A DNA stretch of 64,000 nucleotides from Flavobacterium sp. 11 (GTDB lineage: Bacteria > Bacteroidota > Bacteroidia > Flavobacteriales > Flavobacteriaceae): assembly GCF_002754315.1 (NCBI RefSeq), contig NZ_PEFE01000001.1:2108001-2172000 (forward strand), in the 5' to 3' direction. The translations under genes were made by a program, and so were the position numbers. The first letter of the stretch is position 1; every line of letters starts with the position of its first letter. Under the pieces are notes generated by a model that worked only from the letters and a program-made list of their open reading frames with translations, did no database searches and was not told the origin of the DNA. Below, piece by piece: positions 16,490 through 26,388 of this stretch.

Positions 16490-18244
16490 CTAATTCGCTA
16501 CCGAAAACTGGGAATCATACAAGTTTTTGTAATACCCACTTTCACGGTTTATTAATTCCTGATGCGTTCCTTGTTCTACTATCAATCCTTTGTCCATTAC
16601 CACAATTTTATCTGCATTGACAATCGTTGCCAAACGATGCGCAATCACAATGGATGTTCTGCCTTTGGTAATCGTTTCCGTAGCGCGCTGAATCAATTCT
16701 TCGGAATATGTATCTATCGATGAAGTGGCTTCGTCCAGAATCAAAATACTTGGATTACTGACATACGCTCTCAAGAAAGCAATCAATTGGCGTTGACCCG
16801 AAGAAAGCATAACGCCGCGTTCCTTCACATCAAAATCATAATTATCCGGTAAACTCATGATGAATTCATGGACGCCAATTTTTTTGGCTGCAGCCAAAAC
16901 TTGTTCGCGACTAATTTCAGGATTGTTCAAGGTAATATTGTTGAAAATAGTATCGGCAAAAAGGAAAACATCCTGCAATACTACTGCAATTTGTTTTCGC
17001 AAGGAACTCAATGTGTAATTCTCAATATTGTGATTGTCTATATAAATAGAACCGCTGTTGATTTCGTAAAAACGATTCAGCAAATTAATAATTGTAGATT
17101 TTCCGGCACCTGTAGAGCCTACAATCGCAATAGTTTGCCCCGCACTAACCTCTAAATCAATTCCTTTTATCACTTCTTCATCCGGAATATATCCAAAACG
17201 TACCTTCTTAAACTTGATGTCTCCCTTAAAGATTGGCGCTTCGATAACTCCAGTATCTTGAATTTGATCTTCGGTATCTAAAATATCAAAAACACGGTTC
17301 GCGGCAATCATTCCCAGTTGCATCTCGTTGAATTTATCCGCAATTTGACGCAATGGATTGAATAACATCCCGATGAACATCGTGTACGAAAATAAATCTC
17401 CAAAAGTGGTGAAATTATCTCCGTTTAATATCTTGATTCCTCCATACAAGACAATAAAACCAAGGGTTAAAGATGAAATAATATCGGCAATAGGAAAAAA
17501 GATGGAGTTATAAAGAATGGTTTTTATCCATGCTTTTTTGTGCTTGTCGTTGATGCTTTTGAATTTTTCGTATTCAATTTCTTCCCGATTAAACAGTTGG
17601 ACAATCTTCATTCCCGTCACGCGTTCCTGTACAAAGGAATTCATATTGGCAATTTGGGTACGTACTTCCTCAAAGGCGACTTGCATTTTCTTTTGGAAAA
17701 TTCGAGTAAAATAAACTAAAATGGGCATCGCTACAATCACAATCCATGTCAGTTTCCAGTTCATGTAAAACATAAAAGCCAGTACCACAACCATTTTCAT
17801 CAAGTCACTGATAATCATAAACAATCCCTGACTAAAAATTCGGGCAATGGATTCAATATCTGAAACCGAACGTGTCACCAATTGTCCCACAGGAACGTGA
17901 TCAAAATATTTCATTCGGAAACTTAAAATATGGCGAAATAATTTTGTTCGAATGTCTTTCACAATATCCTGACCGAGCCAGTTTGCCCAATACACAAAGT
18001 AAAACTGCGAGAATACTTCCAGTAAAAGTACAATTCCCATCAGAATTACATACAATAATAAGCCCTTTTGGTCTTGGGTTGCAATGTAACCATCTACGGT
18101 TTGTTTCAATAAATACGGACGTAATGCCGCAAAAATCGACAGTGAAACGGCAAAAATAATCACACCGTTAAAACGCCATTGATAGGGTTTGGTGAATTTT
18201 AATATTCGTTTGAATAATCTGGTATCAAATGCTTTTGCTTTCAT
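16490..18244 (-). CDS. ABC transporter, fused permease and ATPase (MsbA/exporter type)
   Basis: 584 residues from the ATG at 18242-18244. A longer frame opens at 18319, but that stretch is the structured repeat 18252-18333, and the family N-terminus fits MKAKAFDTRLFKRILKFTKP. Six transmembrane helices (about 25-320) form an ABC type 1 exporter core, followed by the ATPase with Walker A GSTGAGKST, signature LSSGQRQ, Walker B ILILDEATSSID and the H-loop IAHRLAT. It probably exports a lipid or hydrophobic compound as a homodimer or heterodimer in the inner membrane; the substrate is unknown. The signature reads LSSGQ rather than LSGGQ, a mild variant. Confidence 0.9.
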   Translation of the reverse strand: MKAKAFDTRLFKRILKFTKPYQWRFNGVIIFAVSLSIFAALRPYLLKQTVDGYIATQDQKGLLLYVILMGIVLLLEVFSQFYFVYWANWLGQDIVKDIRTKLFRHILSFRMKYFDHVPVGQLVTRSVSDIESIARIFSQGLFMIISDLMKMVVVLAFMFYMNWKLTWIVIVAMPILVYFTRIFQKKMQVAFEEVRTQIANMNSFVQERVTGMKIVQLFNREEIEYEKFKSINDKHKKAWIKTILYNSIFFPIADIISSLTLGFIVLYGGIKILNGDNFTTFGDLFSYTMFIGMLFNPLRQIADKFNEMQLGMIAANRVFDILDTEDQIQDTGVIEAPIFKGDIKFKKVRFGYIPDEEVIKGIDLEVSAGQTIAIVGSTGAGKSTIINLLNRFYEINSGSIYIDNHNIENYTLSSLRKQIAVVLQDVFLFADTIFNNITLNNPEISREQVLAAAKKIGVHEFIMSLPDNYDFDVKERGVMLSSGQRQLIAFLRAYVSNPSILILDEATSSIDTYSEELIQRATETITKGRTSIVIAHRLATIVNADKIVVMDKGLIVEQGTHQELINRESGYYKNLYDSQFSVAN

Positions 18245-18251
18245 ATTTTTT

Positions 18252-18333
18252 GGAGCTATTCCTGCTATTCGTTGCAATCTTTTATGTTTTTGGCAACAAA
18301 AACATAAAAGGATTTTCACTGCTATCAGGGCTA
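18252..18333 (+). ncRNA. Candidate structured RNA / dispersed repeat, short form, copy A
   Basis: The central 13-bp stem CTTTTATGTTTTT / AAAAACATAAAAG has a GGCAAC loop, preceded by GGAGCTATTCCTGCTATTCG and followed by GGATTTTCACTGCTATCAGG. Copy B at 19217-19299 is the same element in inverted orientation; its stem differs at two adjacent positions, both compensated on the other arm. The element overlaps the truA stop codon (the CTA of GGGCTA) and ends 7 bp before the ABC transporter start. Confidence 0.6.
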
Positions 18334-19086
18334 TTGCGTAATGTAATCGTATTCTATTTTGGTTAAATACAAACCATGCGCCGGAACCGAAAAACCTGCT
18401 TTATCTCGGTTTTTACTTTCTATTATGGCATTAAAATCAGCCAGTGTAATCTTGTGTAATCCTATGTTTACCAATGTTCCAACAATGGCACGAACCATAT
18501 TTCGTAAAAAACGATTGGCCGAAATGGTAAAAATTAAGTTCCCATTTTCTTGTTTGTCTGTTCCTCGAGTCCAATAGGCTTCAAAAATTGTACAGTCAAA
18601 GGTATTCACATCTGTATTCACTTTTGAAAAACATTGAAAATCAGTGTGATTGAAAAGTAGTTGCGCCGCTTCATTCATCAAATCGATATCTAACTTTTGA
18701 TGGAAATACCAACTTTGCTCTTGCGAGAAAACATCCTTGAACGTATTGATATGATATTCATAGGTTCTTTTTGTGGCATCAAAACGGGTGTGCGCTTCAT
18801 CATGAACCGGAATAATTGCATAAATCACAATATCTTTTGGAAGATAGGAGTTGAGTTTATGCACTAAACTTGGAATGTCAAATGGGGTTTCAAAATCAAA
18901 ATGAGCATACATTTCTTTGGCGTGAACGCCGGTATCCGTTCTTCCGGCTCCCATAAGATTGATAGTTGTATTCAATAGCACCGAAAACGCTTTGTTCATC
19001 GTTTCCTGAACGGAAGCAGCATTGGGTTGGTATTGCCAGCCGTGATAATGGGTTCCGTTGTATGCTAATTTGATGAAATATCTCAA
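18331..19086 (-). CDS. truA: tRNA pseudouridine(38-40) synthase
   Basis: 251 residues. Converts uridine 38-40 of the anticodon arm to pseudouridine. The catalytic aspartate is D51 in GRTDTGVHA, and other family motifs are YNGTHYHGWQYQPN and the C-terminal FLRNMVRAIVGTLVNIG. Normal length. Its TAG stop is supplied by the edge of the structured repeat 18252-18333, so the repeat may have replaced the original 3' end; the C-terminus still matches the family (AHGLYLTKIEYDY). An alternative frame from 19108 is a shadow. The ABC transporter gene lies just downstream. Confidence 0.94.
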   Translation of the reverse strand: MRYFIKLAYNGTHYHGWQYQPNAASVQETMNKAFSVLLNTTINLMGAGRTDTGVHAKEMYAHFDFETPFDIPSLVHKLNSYLPKDIVIYAIIPVHDEAHTRFDATKRTYEYHINTFKDVFSQEQSWYFHQKLDIDLMNEAAQLLFNHTDFQCFSKVNTDVNTFDCTIFEAYWTRGTDKQENGNLIFTISANRFLRNMVRAIVGTLVNIGLHKITLADFNAIIESKNRDKAGFSVPAHGLYLTKIEYDYITQ

Positions 19087-19120
19087 GTGAATTTTTTTGA
19101 AGCCACAAAGATACTTATTA

Positions 19121-19160
19121 ATTTTTTTGCCACGAAGTCGCTAAGGCGCAAAGTTTGTTA
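19121..19160. repeat. Possible dispersed repeat fragment
   Basis: The stretch around GCCACGAAGTCGCTAAGGCG is less AT-rich than its surroundings and resembles small intergenic repeats I have seen in Bacteroidota. Only one clear copy is in the window, so support is weak. Confidence 0.25.
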
Positions 19161-19216
19161 AGTTTCAATTTGATTTTTTATTTGGAATTCGAATGTTTAT
19201 TTTTACCACAAAATCC

Positions 19217-19299
19217 TAGCCCTGATAGAAGTGAAAATCCTTTATTGTTTTTGCTGCCAAAAACAATAAAGATTGTAACGGATAGCAGGAACTAGCTCC
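19217..19299 (-). ncRNA. Candidate structured RNA / dispersed repeat, short form, copy B
   Basis: Inverted copy of 18252-18333. On the minus strand it reads GGAGCTAGTTCCTGCTATCC, stem CTTTATTGTTTTT / AAAAACAATAAAG with loop GGCAGC, then GGATTTTCACTTCTATCAGG. The two copies flank truA. Relative to copy A the stem has a TA-to-AT swap with matching changes on the opposite arm, which supports a conserved RNA or single-stranded DNA fold. Confidence 0.6.
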
Positions 19300-19333
19300 A
19301 GATTCCTTCGTACCTCGTAATGATACCATAAAT

Positions 19334-19831
19334 ATGAAAAAAATACTACTCCTTTCTGATACGCACAGTCACATTGATGATACGATTTTGAAATATGTAG
19401 CTCAGGCTGACGAAGTGTGGCATGCGGGTGATATAGGTGATTTGGCTGTAACCGATGCGATTAAAAAGCTAAAACCGTTGCGTTGTGTTTATGGTAATAT
19501 TGATGATGCAAAAGCTCGATTGGAATTTCCGTTGCACAACCGTTTTATGTGTGAAGGAGTCGATGTTTGGATTACACATATTGGCGGGTATCCGGGGAAA
19601 TACAATCCTAATATTAAAGCGGAGATGGAATCGAATCCTCCAAAATTATTTATTTGTGGGCATTCGCATATCCTGAAAGTCATTTTTGATAAAAAACATA
19701 ATTTATTGCACATGAATCCCGGAGCAGCCGGAAAAAGTGGCTTTCACCAAGTGCGCACGATGTTGCGTTTTGTGATTGAGGGAGATAAAATCAAGGATAT
19801 GGAAATTATTGAGATGGAAAAACGGGTGTAG
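19334..19831 (+). CDS. YfcE/MJ0936-type metallophosphoesterase
   Basis: 165 residues, a compact calcineurin-like phosphoesterase. The metal-binding motifs are complete: SDTHSH (D9, H11), HAGDIGD, VYGNIDD, WITHIGGYPGKY and ICGHSHIL. Members hydrolyse phosphodiesters such as bis-pNPP or cyclic nucleotides with two divalent metals; the natural substrate is unknown. Cytoplasmic. It is convergent with the sensor kinase gene and overlaps its 3' end by 26 bp (19806-19831). It starts 35 bp after the structured repeat copy B. Confidence 0.9.
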   Translation: MKKILLLSDTHSHIDDTILKYVAQADEVWHAGDIGDLAVTDAIKKLKPLRCVYGNIDDAKARLEFPLHNRFMCEGVDVWITHIGGYPGKYNPNIKAEMESNPPKLFICGHSHILKVIFDKKHNLLHMNPGAAGKSGFHQVRTMLRFVIEGDKIKDMEIIEMEKRV

Positions 19832-21533
19832 TTGTTTTTTTCTGATAGGAAATTGGCACTTCAATAGCCACAGTTGTTCCGGAATTAAGCTTTGAATGTA
19901 TTGTGATAGTTCCTTTTAGATTATTTATTCGGGCTTTAATCTGGTTGATTCCAAAACCTTCCAGGATATAAAATTTATCGGAGTCAAATCCTCGACCGTT
20001 ATCCTCGATTTTGATTTGGAGTGATTTATTGTTTTCTTGAATAGTTAGATTGGCTTGAGTGGCACGACTGTGTTTTATGATATTGTTGAGTAGTTCCATT
20101 ATTATAAAATACATTTTCATTTCAAAATCCTCATTGTAACGTGTTTTTGTTGGTACAACAATTGAGTAATTAAATTGAATTACTGAGTTTGAATTTTTCT
20201 CGCATAAATCTTCTAATGCGTAAAATAAACCAAATCGCGCTAAAAGTGTCGGCATCAATTCATGGGATAAATCTCTTATTTGATCGTGTGCTTCTTCTAA
20301 TATGGCTTTAGTTTTTATAATTTCTTCGGCATTAGTATGGTTTTGAGAGGTAAATGCATTGAGGTGTAATCCTGCTGAGGATAATAAGGCGCTGATATTA
20401 TCATGTAAAAATGAAGCAATTTTTTTTCGTTCTAATTCTTGTCCGTTGATAGATGCGTTGATTGTATTTTGTTGCAGTTGACTTTGTATGTCTTTAATTC
20501 TGTTTTTTTGCTTAAGCTTTGAGTTTTCTGAGAAAATGTAAAAAAGGAAAAAGAAAAATAATAAAAGGACAATTATTACAATTACAATTTTTTTGTTTCT
20601 GGATTGCTCTTGTATAAGTAAATATTCTTTGGTTTTGTACTCGTTTCCTATTTTGTCGATTTCTCTTTTATACTCATCAATCTCAAGATTTATTCCGGCA
20701 ACATTTGCTTTGTTGAGCTTTTCCTCGTTATTTAGTTTAACAGTAAGGTCATTGTAAAGTGCCAAATTCTTATATGCATTTTCATAATCTCCATTTTTTA
20801 ATAAAAATTTAGAAAACTCATGATGTGAATACGACAAGTCTGATTTTTCATTTCCTTCATTTCCTAATCGGATGGCATTCTGAAAAAAAAACGACGCTTT
20901 TTGAGTGTCATTTTTGTAGCTATGATACATTCCATTTAGCATGTTCAGTGCAACAATGGTTGATTCATCACCATGTTTTTTGTGGTGTTTATTGATGTAT
21001 TTTAAATAGGGAAGACCCTCTTCATAGCGTCCAATGTCAAAATACGCCCAGGTAATATTAAGTTTAGTAAAAACTATTTGAGCTGAATCATGAATTTTTG
21101 TGCTGTATTGCAACGATTTTTTGTAGTAGTAAATTCCTTTTTCATATTGTTTTTTGTCAAAGCAATAAATGTTTCCCAAGTTATTATTTAACCAGTTTTT
21201 TAAAACATCATTATTTGTTTTATTGGCGTAGATTAATCCTTTATTGTAATAAAAAAAAGCTTTTTCATATTCAGACAATTGGTCAAAATTTGCTGCAATT
21301 GTGTTGTAGGTTGCAGCAATTAGATTGTCGTCTTTTAAAGCAATAGCATGTGTTAGGGCATGTCTTGATTTTACTAATGATTTTTCAAAATTACCCGCTT
21401 TCATAAGCTCATTGGCTTCTTTTGCAAGTTGTGTAACTTCTTTCTTTTGGGGTAATTTTTTATGTGCAAAAACAGTGATTCCAGAGAAATTAAGTAGTAA
21501 AATCAATACTATAACAATTTGTTTGTACGGCAT
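19806..21533 (-). CDS. TPR-containing sensor histidine kinase (HisKA_3 / NarX-LytS-like)
   Basis: 575 residues. A signal peptide or N-terminal membrane segment is followed by TPR-type helical repeats (about 30-260) in the periplasm, one transmembrane helix (KKIVIVIIVLLLFFFFLFYI, about 328-347), a coiled coil, the HisKA_3 dimerisation helix with the phosphoacceptor H377 in KKIASFLHDNISALL, and a C-terminal HATPase (NNIIKHSRA, IEDNGRGFD). The TPR domain probably senses an envelope signal or protein partner. The response regulator gene lies immediately upstream on the same strand (68-bp gap), so the two form one two-component system. The 3' end overlaps the convergent phosphodiesterase gene. Confidence 0.9.
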   Translation of the reverse strand: MPYKQIVIVLILLLNFSGITVFAHKKLPQKKEVTQLAKEANELMKAGNFEKSLVKSRHALTHAIALKDDNLIAATYNTIAANFDQLSEYEKAFFYYNKGLIYANKTNNDVLKNWLNNNLGNIYCFDKKQYEKGIYYYKKSLQYSTKIHDSAQIVFTKLNITWAYFDIGRYEEGLPYLKYINKHHKKHGDESTIVALNMLNGMYHSYKNDTQKASFFFQNAIRLGNEGNEKSDLSYSHHEFSKFLLKNGDYENAYKNLALYNDLTVKLNNEEKLNKANVAGINLEIDEYKREIDKIGNEYKTKEYLLIQEQSRNKKIVIVIIVLLLFFFFLFYIFSENSKLKQKNRIKDIQSQLQQNTINASINGQELERKKIASFLHDNISALLSSAGLHLNAFTSQNHTNAEEIIKTKAILEEAHDQIRDLSHELMPTLLARFGLFYALEDLCEKNSNSVIQFNYSIVVPTKTRYNEDFEMKMYFIIMELLNNIIKHSRATQANLTIQENNKSLQIKIEDNGRGFDSDKFYILEGFGINQIKARINNLKGTITIHSKLNSGTTVAIEVPISYQKKTTTPVFPSQ

Positions 21534-21600
21534 AGATAATTTAATTTTTCTGTTTATGGTTGTTTTTAATTAAAAGTAAATCGCATTTGTGATTCACAAA

Positions 21601-22263
21601 TCAGGATTTAATTAATTTGTTTTTAATGGCATATTTAACCAGACTTATAGAGTTTTTTGCGTCCAGTTTTTTCATTATATTTTTGCGGTGGGTTTCAACA
21701 GTATTCACACTGATAAACAGTTGGTCACTAATTTCTTTACCGCTGTATTCAAGTGATATTAAGGTGATGATTTCTAACTCACGATCCGTTAAAATAGAAC
21801 TTACGGCAGACTCATTTTTAATTAATTTCACATTGTCTTTTGTAACGGTACTAAAGATTTTTTCCCGTACTGATTTACAAAAATATTCTTCGCCTCTGGA
21901 TACTGCCTGAATTGCTTCAACAATGTTTTCACCGGCACATTTTTTTGTCAAATAACCACTGCTGCCCAGTTTCATTACTTCCTTTATTATTCTTAAATCA
22001 TCATAACTGGATAAAACAATAATTTTACAGGGAAATCCTTTTTCGGCAAATTCCTTAATGACTTCGATTCCATCTTTTTTAGGCATATTAATATCTAAAA
22101 TAAGAATATCGGCTTTATTTTCGGTAACCTCATTGAAAATGGTGTCTCCATTGAGAGAGAATCCAACTACTTCAAAATCAGGAAGGGTATGTAGCAACGT
22201 ACGAATACCATCAATAAGTATTTGATGGTCATCAGCAAGGTGAATTCTAATTTTTTGTAACAT
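21601..22263 (-). CDS. NarL/FixJ-family response regulator
   Basis: 220 residues from the ATG at 22261-22263. A longer frame from 22311 runs through a TAAATTTG promoter box (22281-22288), so it is rejected. The receiver domain has D11-D12, the phosphoacceptor D57 in LILDINMPKKDG, and the family T/S and K positions (VLSSYDD, LTKKCAG). The C-terminal LuxR-type helix-turn-helix (about 150-215) has LTDRELEIITLISLEYSGKE and ISVNTVETHRKNIMKKL. It is transcribed first and followed by its sensor kinase. Targets are unknown. Confidence 0.92.
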   Translation of the reverse strand: MLQKIRIHLADDHQILIDGIRTLLHTLPDFEVVGFSLNGDTIFNEVTENKADILILDINMPKKDGIEVIKEFAEKGFPCKIIVLSSYDDLRIIKEVMKLGSSGYLTKKCAGENIVEAIQAVSRGEEYFCKSVREKIFSTVTKDNVKLIKNESAVSSILTDRELEIITLISLEYSGKEISDQLFISVNTVETHRKNIMKKLDAKNSISLVKYAIKNKLIKS

Positions 22264-22280
22264 ATCGTAATTACTATTTT

Positions 22281-22288
22281 CAAATTTA
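22281..22288 (-). promoter_or_regulatory. -7 element of the response regulator promoter
   Basis: Minus-strand TAAATTTG, matching TAnnTTTG, lies 17 bp upstream of the 22263 ATG. No clear TTG -33 element. It lies inside the longer alternative frame and so supports the shorter start. Confidence 0.5.
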
Positions 22289-22361
22289 TAAAAAAAATAG
22301 GAGAATATCATTTTATAAGATTTTTATTCTTTTTTTAATCCAAATAAAAAAGATTAGACAC

Positions 22362-22390
22362 AAAAAAACCCGAATTGTTACATTCGGGTT
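22362..22390 (-). terminator. Rho-independent terminator of the DUF4293 gene
   Basis: The stem AACCCGAAT (22367-22375) / ATTCGGGTT (22382-22390) has a T-run on the minus strand (A run at 22362-22368). It is located 33 bp after the DUF4293 stop. Confidence 0.85.
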
Positions 22391-22422
22391 CTCTTCGCAC
22401 TAATAAACTAAAGTTTATAGGT

Positions 22423-22836
22423 TTACCTCAATCTGTCCACAGATTTTACAAGATCTTCATCCTTTTTGATAGCTTTATTAGCCAAGACTAATAACACGAT
22501 AGCAACTACAGGTAGAAACATCCCAATACCTTTCTCTGAAACAGCAGGTGTTTCTCCAGATAGATTTAGTGAACGATATACAAACAATCCTAATAAAATC
22601 AAATTTAATATGATATTCAATCTGCCAATAACAAATTGATTTTGTCTTTTTTTATAGGAAACAATACTTAACAAAGTCAGTGTAGTACTCAATCCCAGTA
22701 TTATGGTATATACTTGGCTTTGCATGAAATAAAAGTCTTTTCCATCTTTCATTGTCCATAACGGAATAAAAAATAGTAAGATGCCTGTAACAACAAAAGC
22801 AAGTAGTAAATATATGGTCTGAATTCTTTGTATCAT
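22423..22836 (-). CDS. DUF4293 integral membrane protein
   Basis: 137 residues with four predicted transmembrane helices (about 7-28, 42-60, 70-90, 102-120). The first has the family start MIQRIQTIYLLLAF and the short loop IPLWTMKDGKDFY typical of DUF4293, a Bacteroidota-specific inner-membrane family of unknown function. It is divergent from rho, an arrangement I associate with Flavobacteria. It ends with a strong terminator, and a candidate -7 box lies 17 bp upstream. Confidence 0.82.
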   Translation of the reverse strand: MIQRIQTIYLLLAFVVTGILLFFIPLWTMKDGKDFYFMQSQVYTIILGLSTTLTLLSIVSYKKRQNQFVIGRLNIILNLILLGLFVYRSLNLSGETPAVSEKGIGMFLPVVAIVLLVLANKAIKKDEDLVKSVDRLR

Positions 22837-22853
22837 TTGTTAAATATCTTTTA

Positions 22854-22861
22854 CAAAAATA
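22854..22861 (-). promoter_or_regulatory. -7 element of the DUF4293 promoter
   Basis: Minus-strand TATTTTTG matches TAnnTTTG, 17 bp upstream of the ATG at 22836. No clear TTG at -33. Confidence 0.35.
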
Positions 22862-22946
22862 TATTTTCTTTTTAATAAATACTATTGTCTGATTAAATTT
22901 TATTCGTATTATTGCATCATAATACCGTAAGCACTTCATACTGCGG

Positions 22947-22979
22947 TTGATTCAAAATAAAGTTCACTACCTATCTTTT
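22947..22979 (+). promoter_or_regulatory. Candidate rho promoter
   Basis: TTG (22947-22949), a 22-bp spacer and TATCTTTT (22972-22979) differ from TAnnTTTG only in the last base. It lies 39 bp upstream of the rho ATG. Confidence 0.4.
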
Positions 22980-23018
22980 ACATTTTTTCCAAAAATTAAT
23001 TAAACTCATAGAACATTC

Positions 23019-24809
<1,791 letters not shown>

Positions 24810-24882
24810 CCAAAAAATTTAATTTTTTTTAGTTTAAGGTTTAAAATTGGAAAAAAACATTGAGCTAAAAAAATAATGATAT

Positions 24883-24915
24883 AAAAAAAAGTCCTCGATT
24901 TTCGAGGACTTTTTT
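24883..24915. terminator. Bidirectional terminator between rho and the Sun-family methyltransferase gene
   Basis: The 10-bp stem AAGTCCTCGA (24889-24898) / TCGAGGACTT (24902-24911) has an A run before and a T run after it, between two convergent genes. Confidence 0.88.
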
Positions 24916-24941
24916 GTGAATTATATTTATGGTTTGAAACC

Positions 24942-26207
24942 TTAAGATTCTTCAGTTTTAATCGCCTTTGCAGGTTTTTCAGCTTTTTCTACAGCTTCTT
25001 TTCGTTCTAACAAAGCCATATAAAATCCATCAAAACCAGACTCTGAAGCCAAGATTTTTTGGTCTTTAATAAAATTGAATTGTTTACCAATGTCAGTTGT
25101 CAAAAAGCGTTTTACCTGTTCTTGATTTTCAGATGGTAATATAGAACAAGTAGCGTACACTAATTTCCCTCCCGGTTTTACAATTTTAGAATAGCTTTCT
25201 AAAACTTCCGATTGTACTTTACGGATGTTGTCAATAAATTCCGGTTTCAATTTCCACTTCGCATCTGGGTTTCTTTTTAGAACTCCTAAACCGCTACATG
25301 GTGCATCAATTAAAACACGGTCTGCTTTTTCGTGTAGTTTTTTGATGATTTTTGTTGAGTCAATAATGCGGTATTCAATATTGAAAGCACCGTCTCTTTT
25401 GGCTCTGATTTTTAATTGCTTCAATTTGCTTTCATACAAATCCATAGCGATTAATTGCCCTTTGTTTTCCATCAAAGAAGCAATGTGAAGTGTTTTTCCA
25501 CCTGCACCGGCACACGTATCAACAACACGCATTCCTGGTTTTACATCAAGGAAAGCCGCCACTAATTGTGAGTTGGCATCTTGCACTTCAAAGAAACCTT
25601 GTTTGAAAGCATCAGTCAAGAAAACATTGGCTCTTTCTTTTAACACTAAAGCGTCTGGTTGATTCTTTAATGTTTCAGTTTCAATGTTTAAATCCATCAA
25701 AATAGCACGTAGCGCTTCTCTTGTTGTCTTAAGCGTATTTACCCTTAAAATTACTCTTGCCGGTTGGTTTTGAGCTGCTATTTCAGTTGCCCAAACTTTC
25801 TCGCCTAATTCTTTAACTCCCAATTCATCCATCCAGTCTGGAATAGATTCTTTTAAAGCTCTCACTTTTGAAAGTTCGTCAAAACGTCCTTTTATTTTTC
25901 TTTCAGGAGTTCCTTCCAGCTGACGCCAATCCGGAATAGGATAGCCTCTTAATACTGCCCAAACAGAAAACATTCTCCAAAGATTGTCTCTGTCAAAAGG
26001 TTCTTTTACTTCGGCTATTTCTGCGTATAATCTTTTCCAACGTACAATTTCGTAGATGGTTTCGGCAACAAACTTTCTGTCAGAGCTTCCCCAACGTTTG
26101 TCTTTTTTTAAGGATCTTGCTACCACTTTATCAGCATATTCGCCTTCGTTAAAAATGGCGTTTAATGCATCTATTGTTGTGTAAACTAAATTTCTGTGTA
26201 ATCTCAT
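24942..26207 (-). CDS. RsmB/NOP2/Sun-family RNA (cytosine-C5) methyltransferase
   Basis: 421 residues. An N-terminal NusB-like helical domain (about 1-130) precedes a class I SAM methyltransferase: SAM motif VVDTCAGAGGKTLHIA, IDAPCSGLGVLKRNPDAKW (motif IV, with the cysteine that releases the product) and VYATCSILPSENQEQV (motif VI, catalytic nucleophile cysteine). It methylates a cytosine in rRNA or tRNA; by domain layout it is closest to RsmB (16S m5C967), but Bacteroidota carry several paralogues, so I give no symbol. Its lysine- and alanine-rich tail is low complexity. Convergent with rho. Confidence 0.9.
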   Translation of the reverse strand: MRLHRNLVYTTIDALNAIFNEGEYADKVVARSLKKDKRWGSSDRKFVAETIYEIVRWKRLYAEIAEVKEPFDRDNLWRMFSVWAVLRGYPIPDWRQLEGTPERKIKGRFDELSKVRALKESIPDWMDELGVKELGEKVWATEIAAQNQPARVILRVNTLKTTREALRAILMDLNIETETLKNQPDALVLKERANVFLTDAFKQGFFEVQDANSQLVAAFLDVKPGMRVVDTCAGAGGKTLHIASLMENKGQLIAMDLYESKLKQLKIRAKRDGAFNIEYRIIDSTKIIKKLHEKADRVLIDAPCSGLGVLKRNPDAKWKLKPEFIDNIRKVQSEVLESYSKIVKPGGKLVYATCSILPSENQEQVKRFLTTDIGKQFNFIKDQKILASESGFDGFYMALLERKEAVEKAEKPAKAIKTEES

Positions 26208-26317
26208 TTTGAATAATTGAGGTGCAAAGGTAGGTTTTTTTTATGTGAGTTTTTGTATTTGTGGTTTAGGAGTTTACAAGAGTGTTGCTTGGAAATAGTT
26301 ATGCAATACATAAAAAC

Positions 26318-26354
26318 AAAAAAGTTTTTTTCTGATAAAGAAAAAAACTTTTTT
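26318..26354 (-). terminator. AT-rich terminator hairpin after the first kup gene
   Basis: Nearly perfect stem of about 14 bp: AAAAAAGTTTTTTT (26318-26331) against AAAAAAACTTTTTT beyond a CTGATAAAG loop, 35 bp after the kup stop. It has runs on both sides, so it may also act on plus-strand transcripts. Confidence 0.5.
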
Positions 26355-26388
26355 GAAATGAGATTTAAGGAAAAGAAAATACTGGAAA

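Noticed and set aside
18245..18319. N-terminal extension of the ABC transporter (start at 18319)
   Set aside because: The stretch is a structured repeat with a second copy elsewhere; the family N-terminus starts at 18244.
22264..22311. Longer start of the response regulator (22311)
   Set aside because: It would place a TAAATTTG promoter box inside the gene and adds residues unlike the family.
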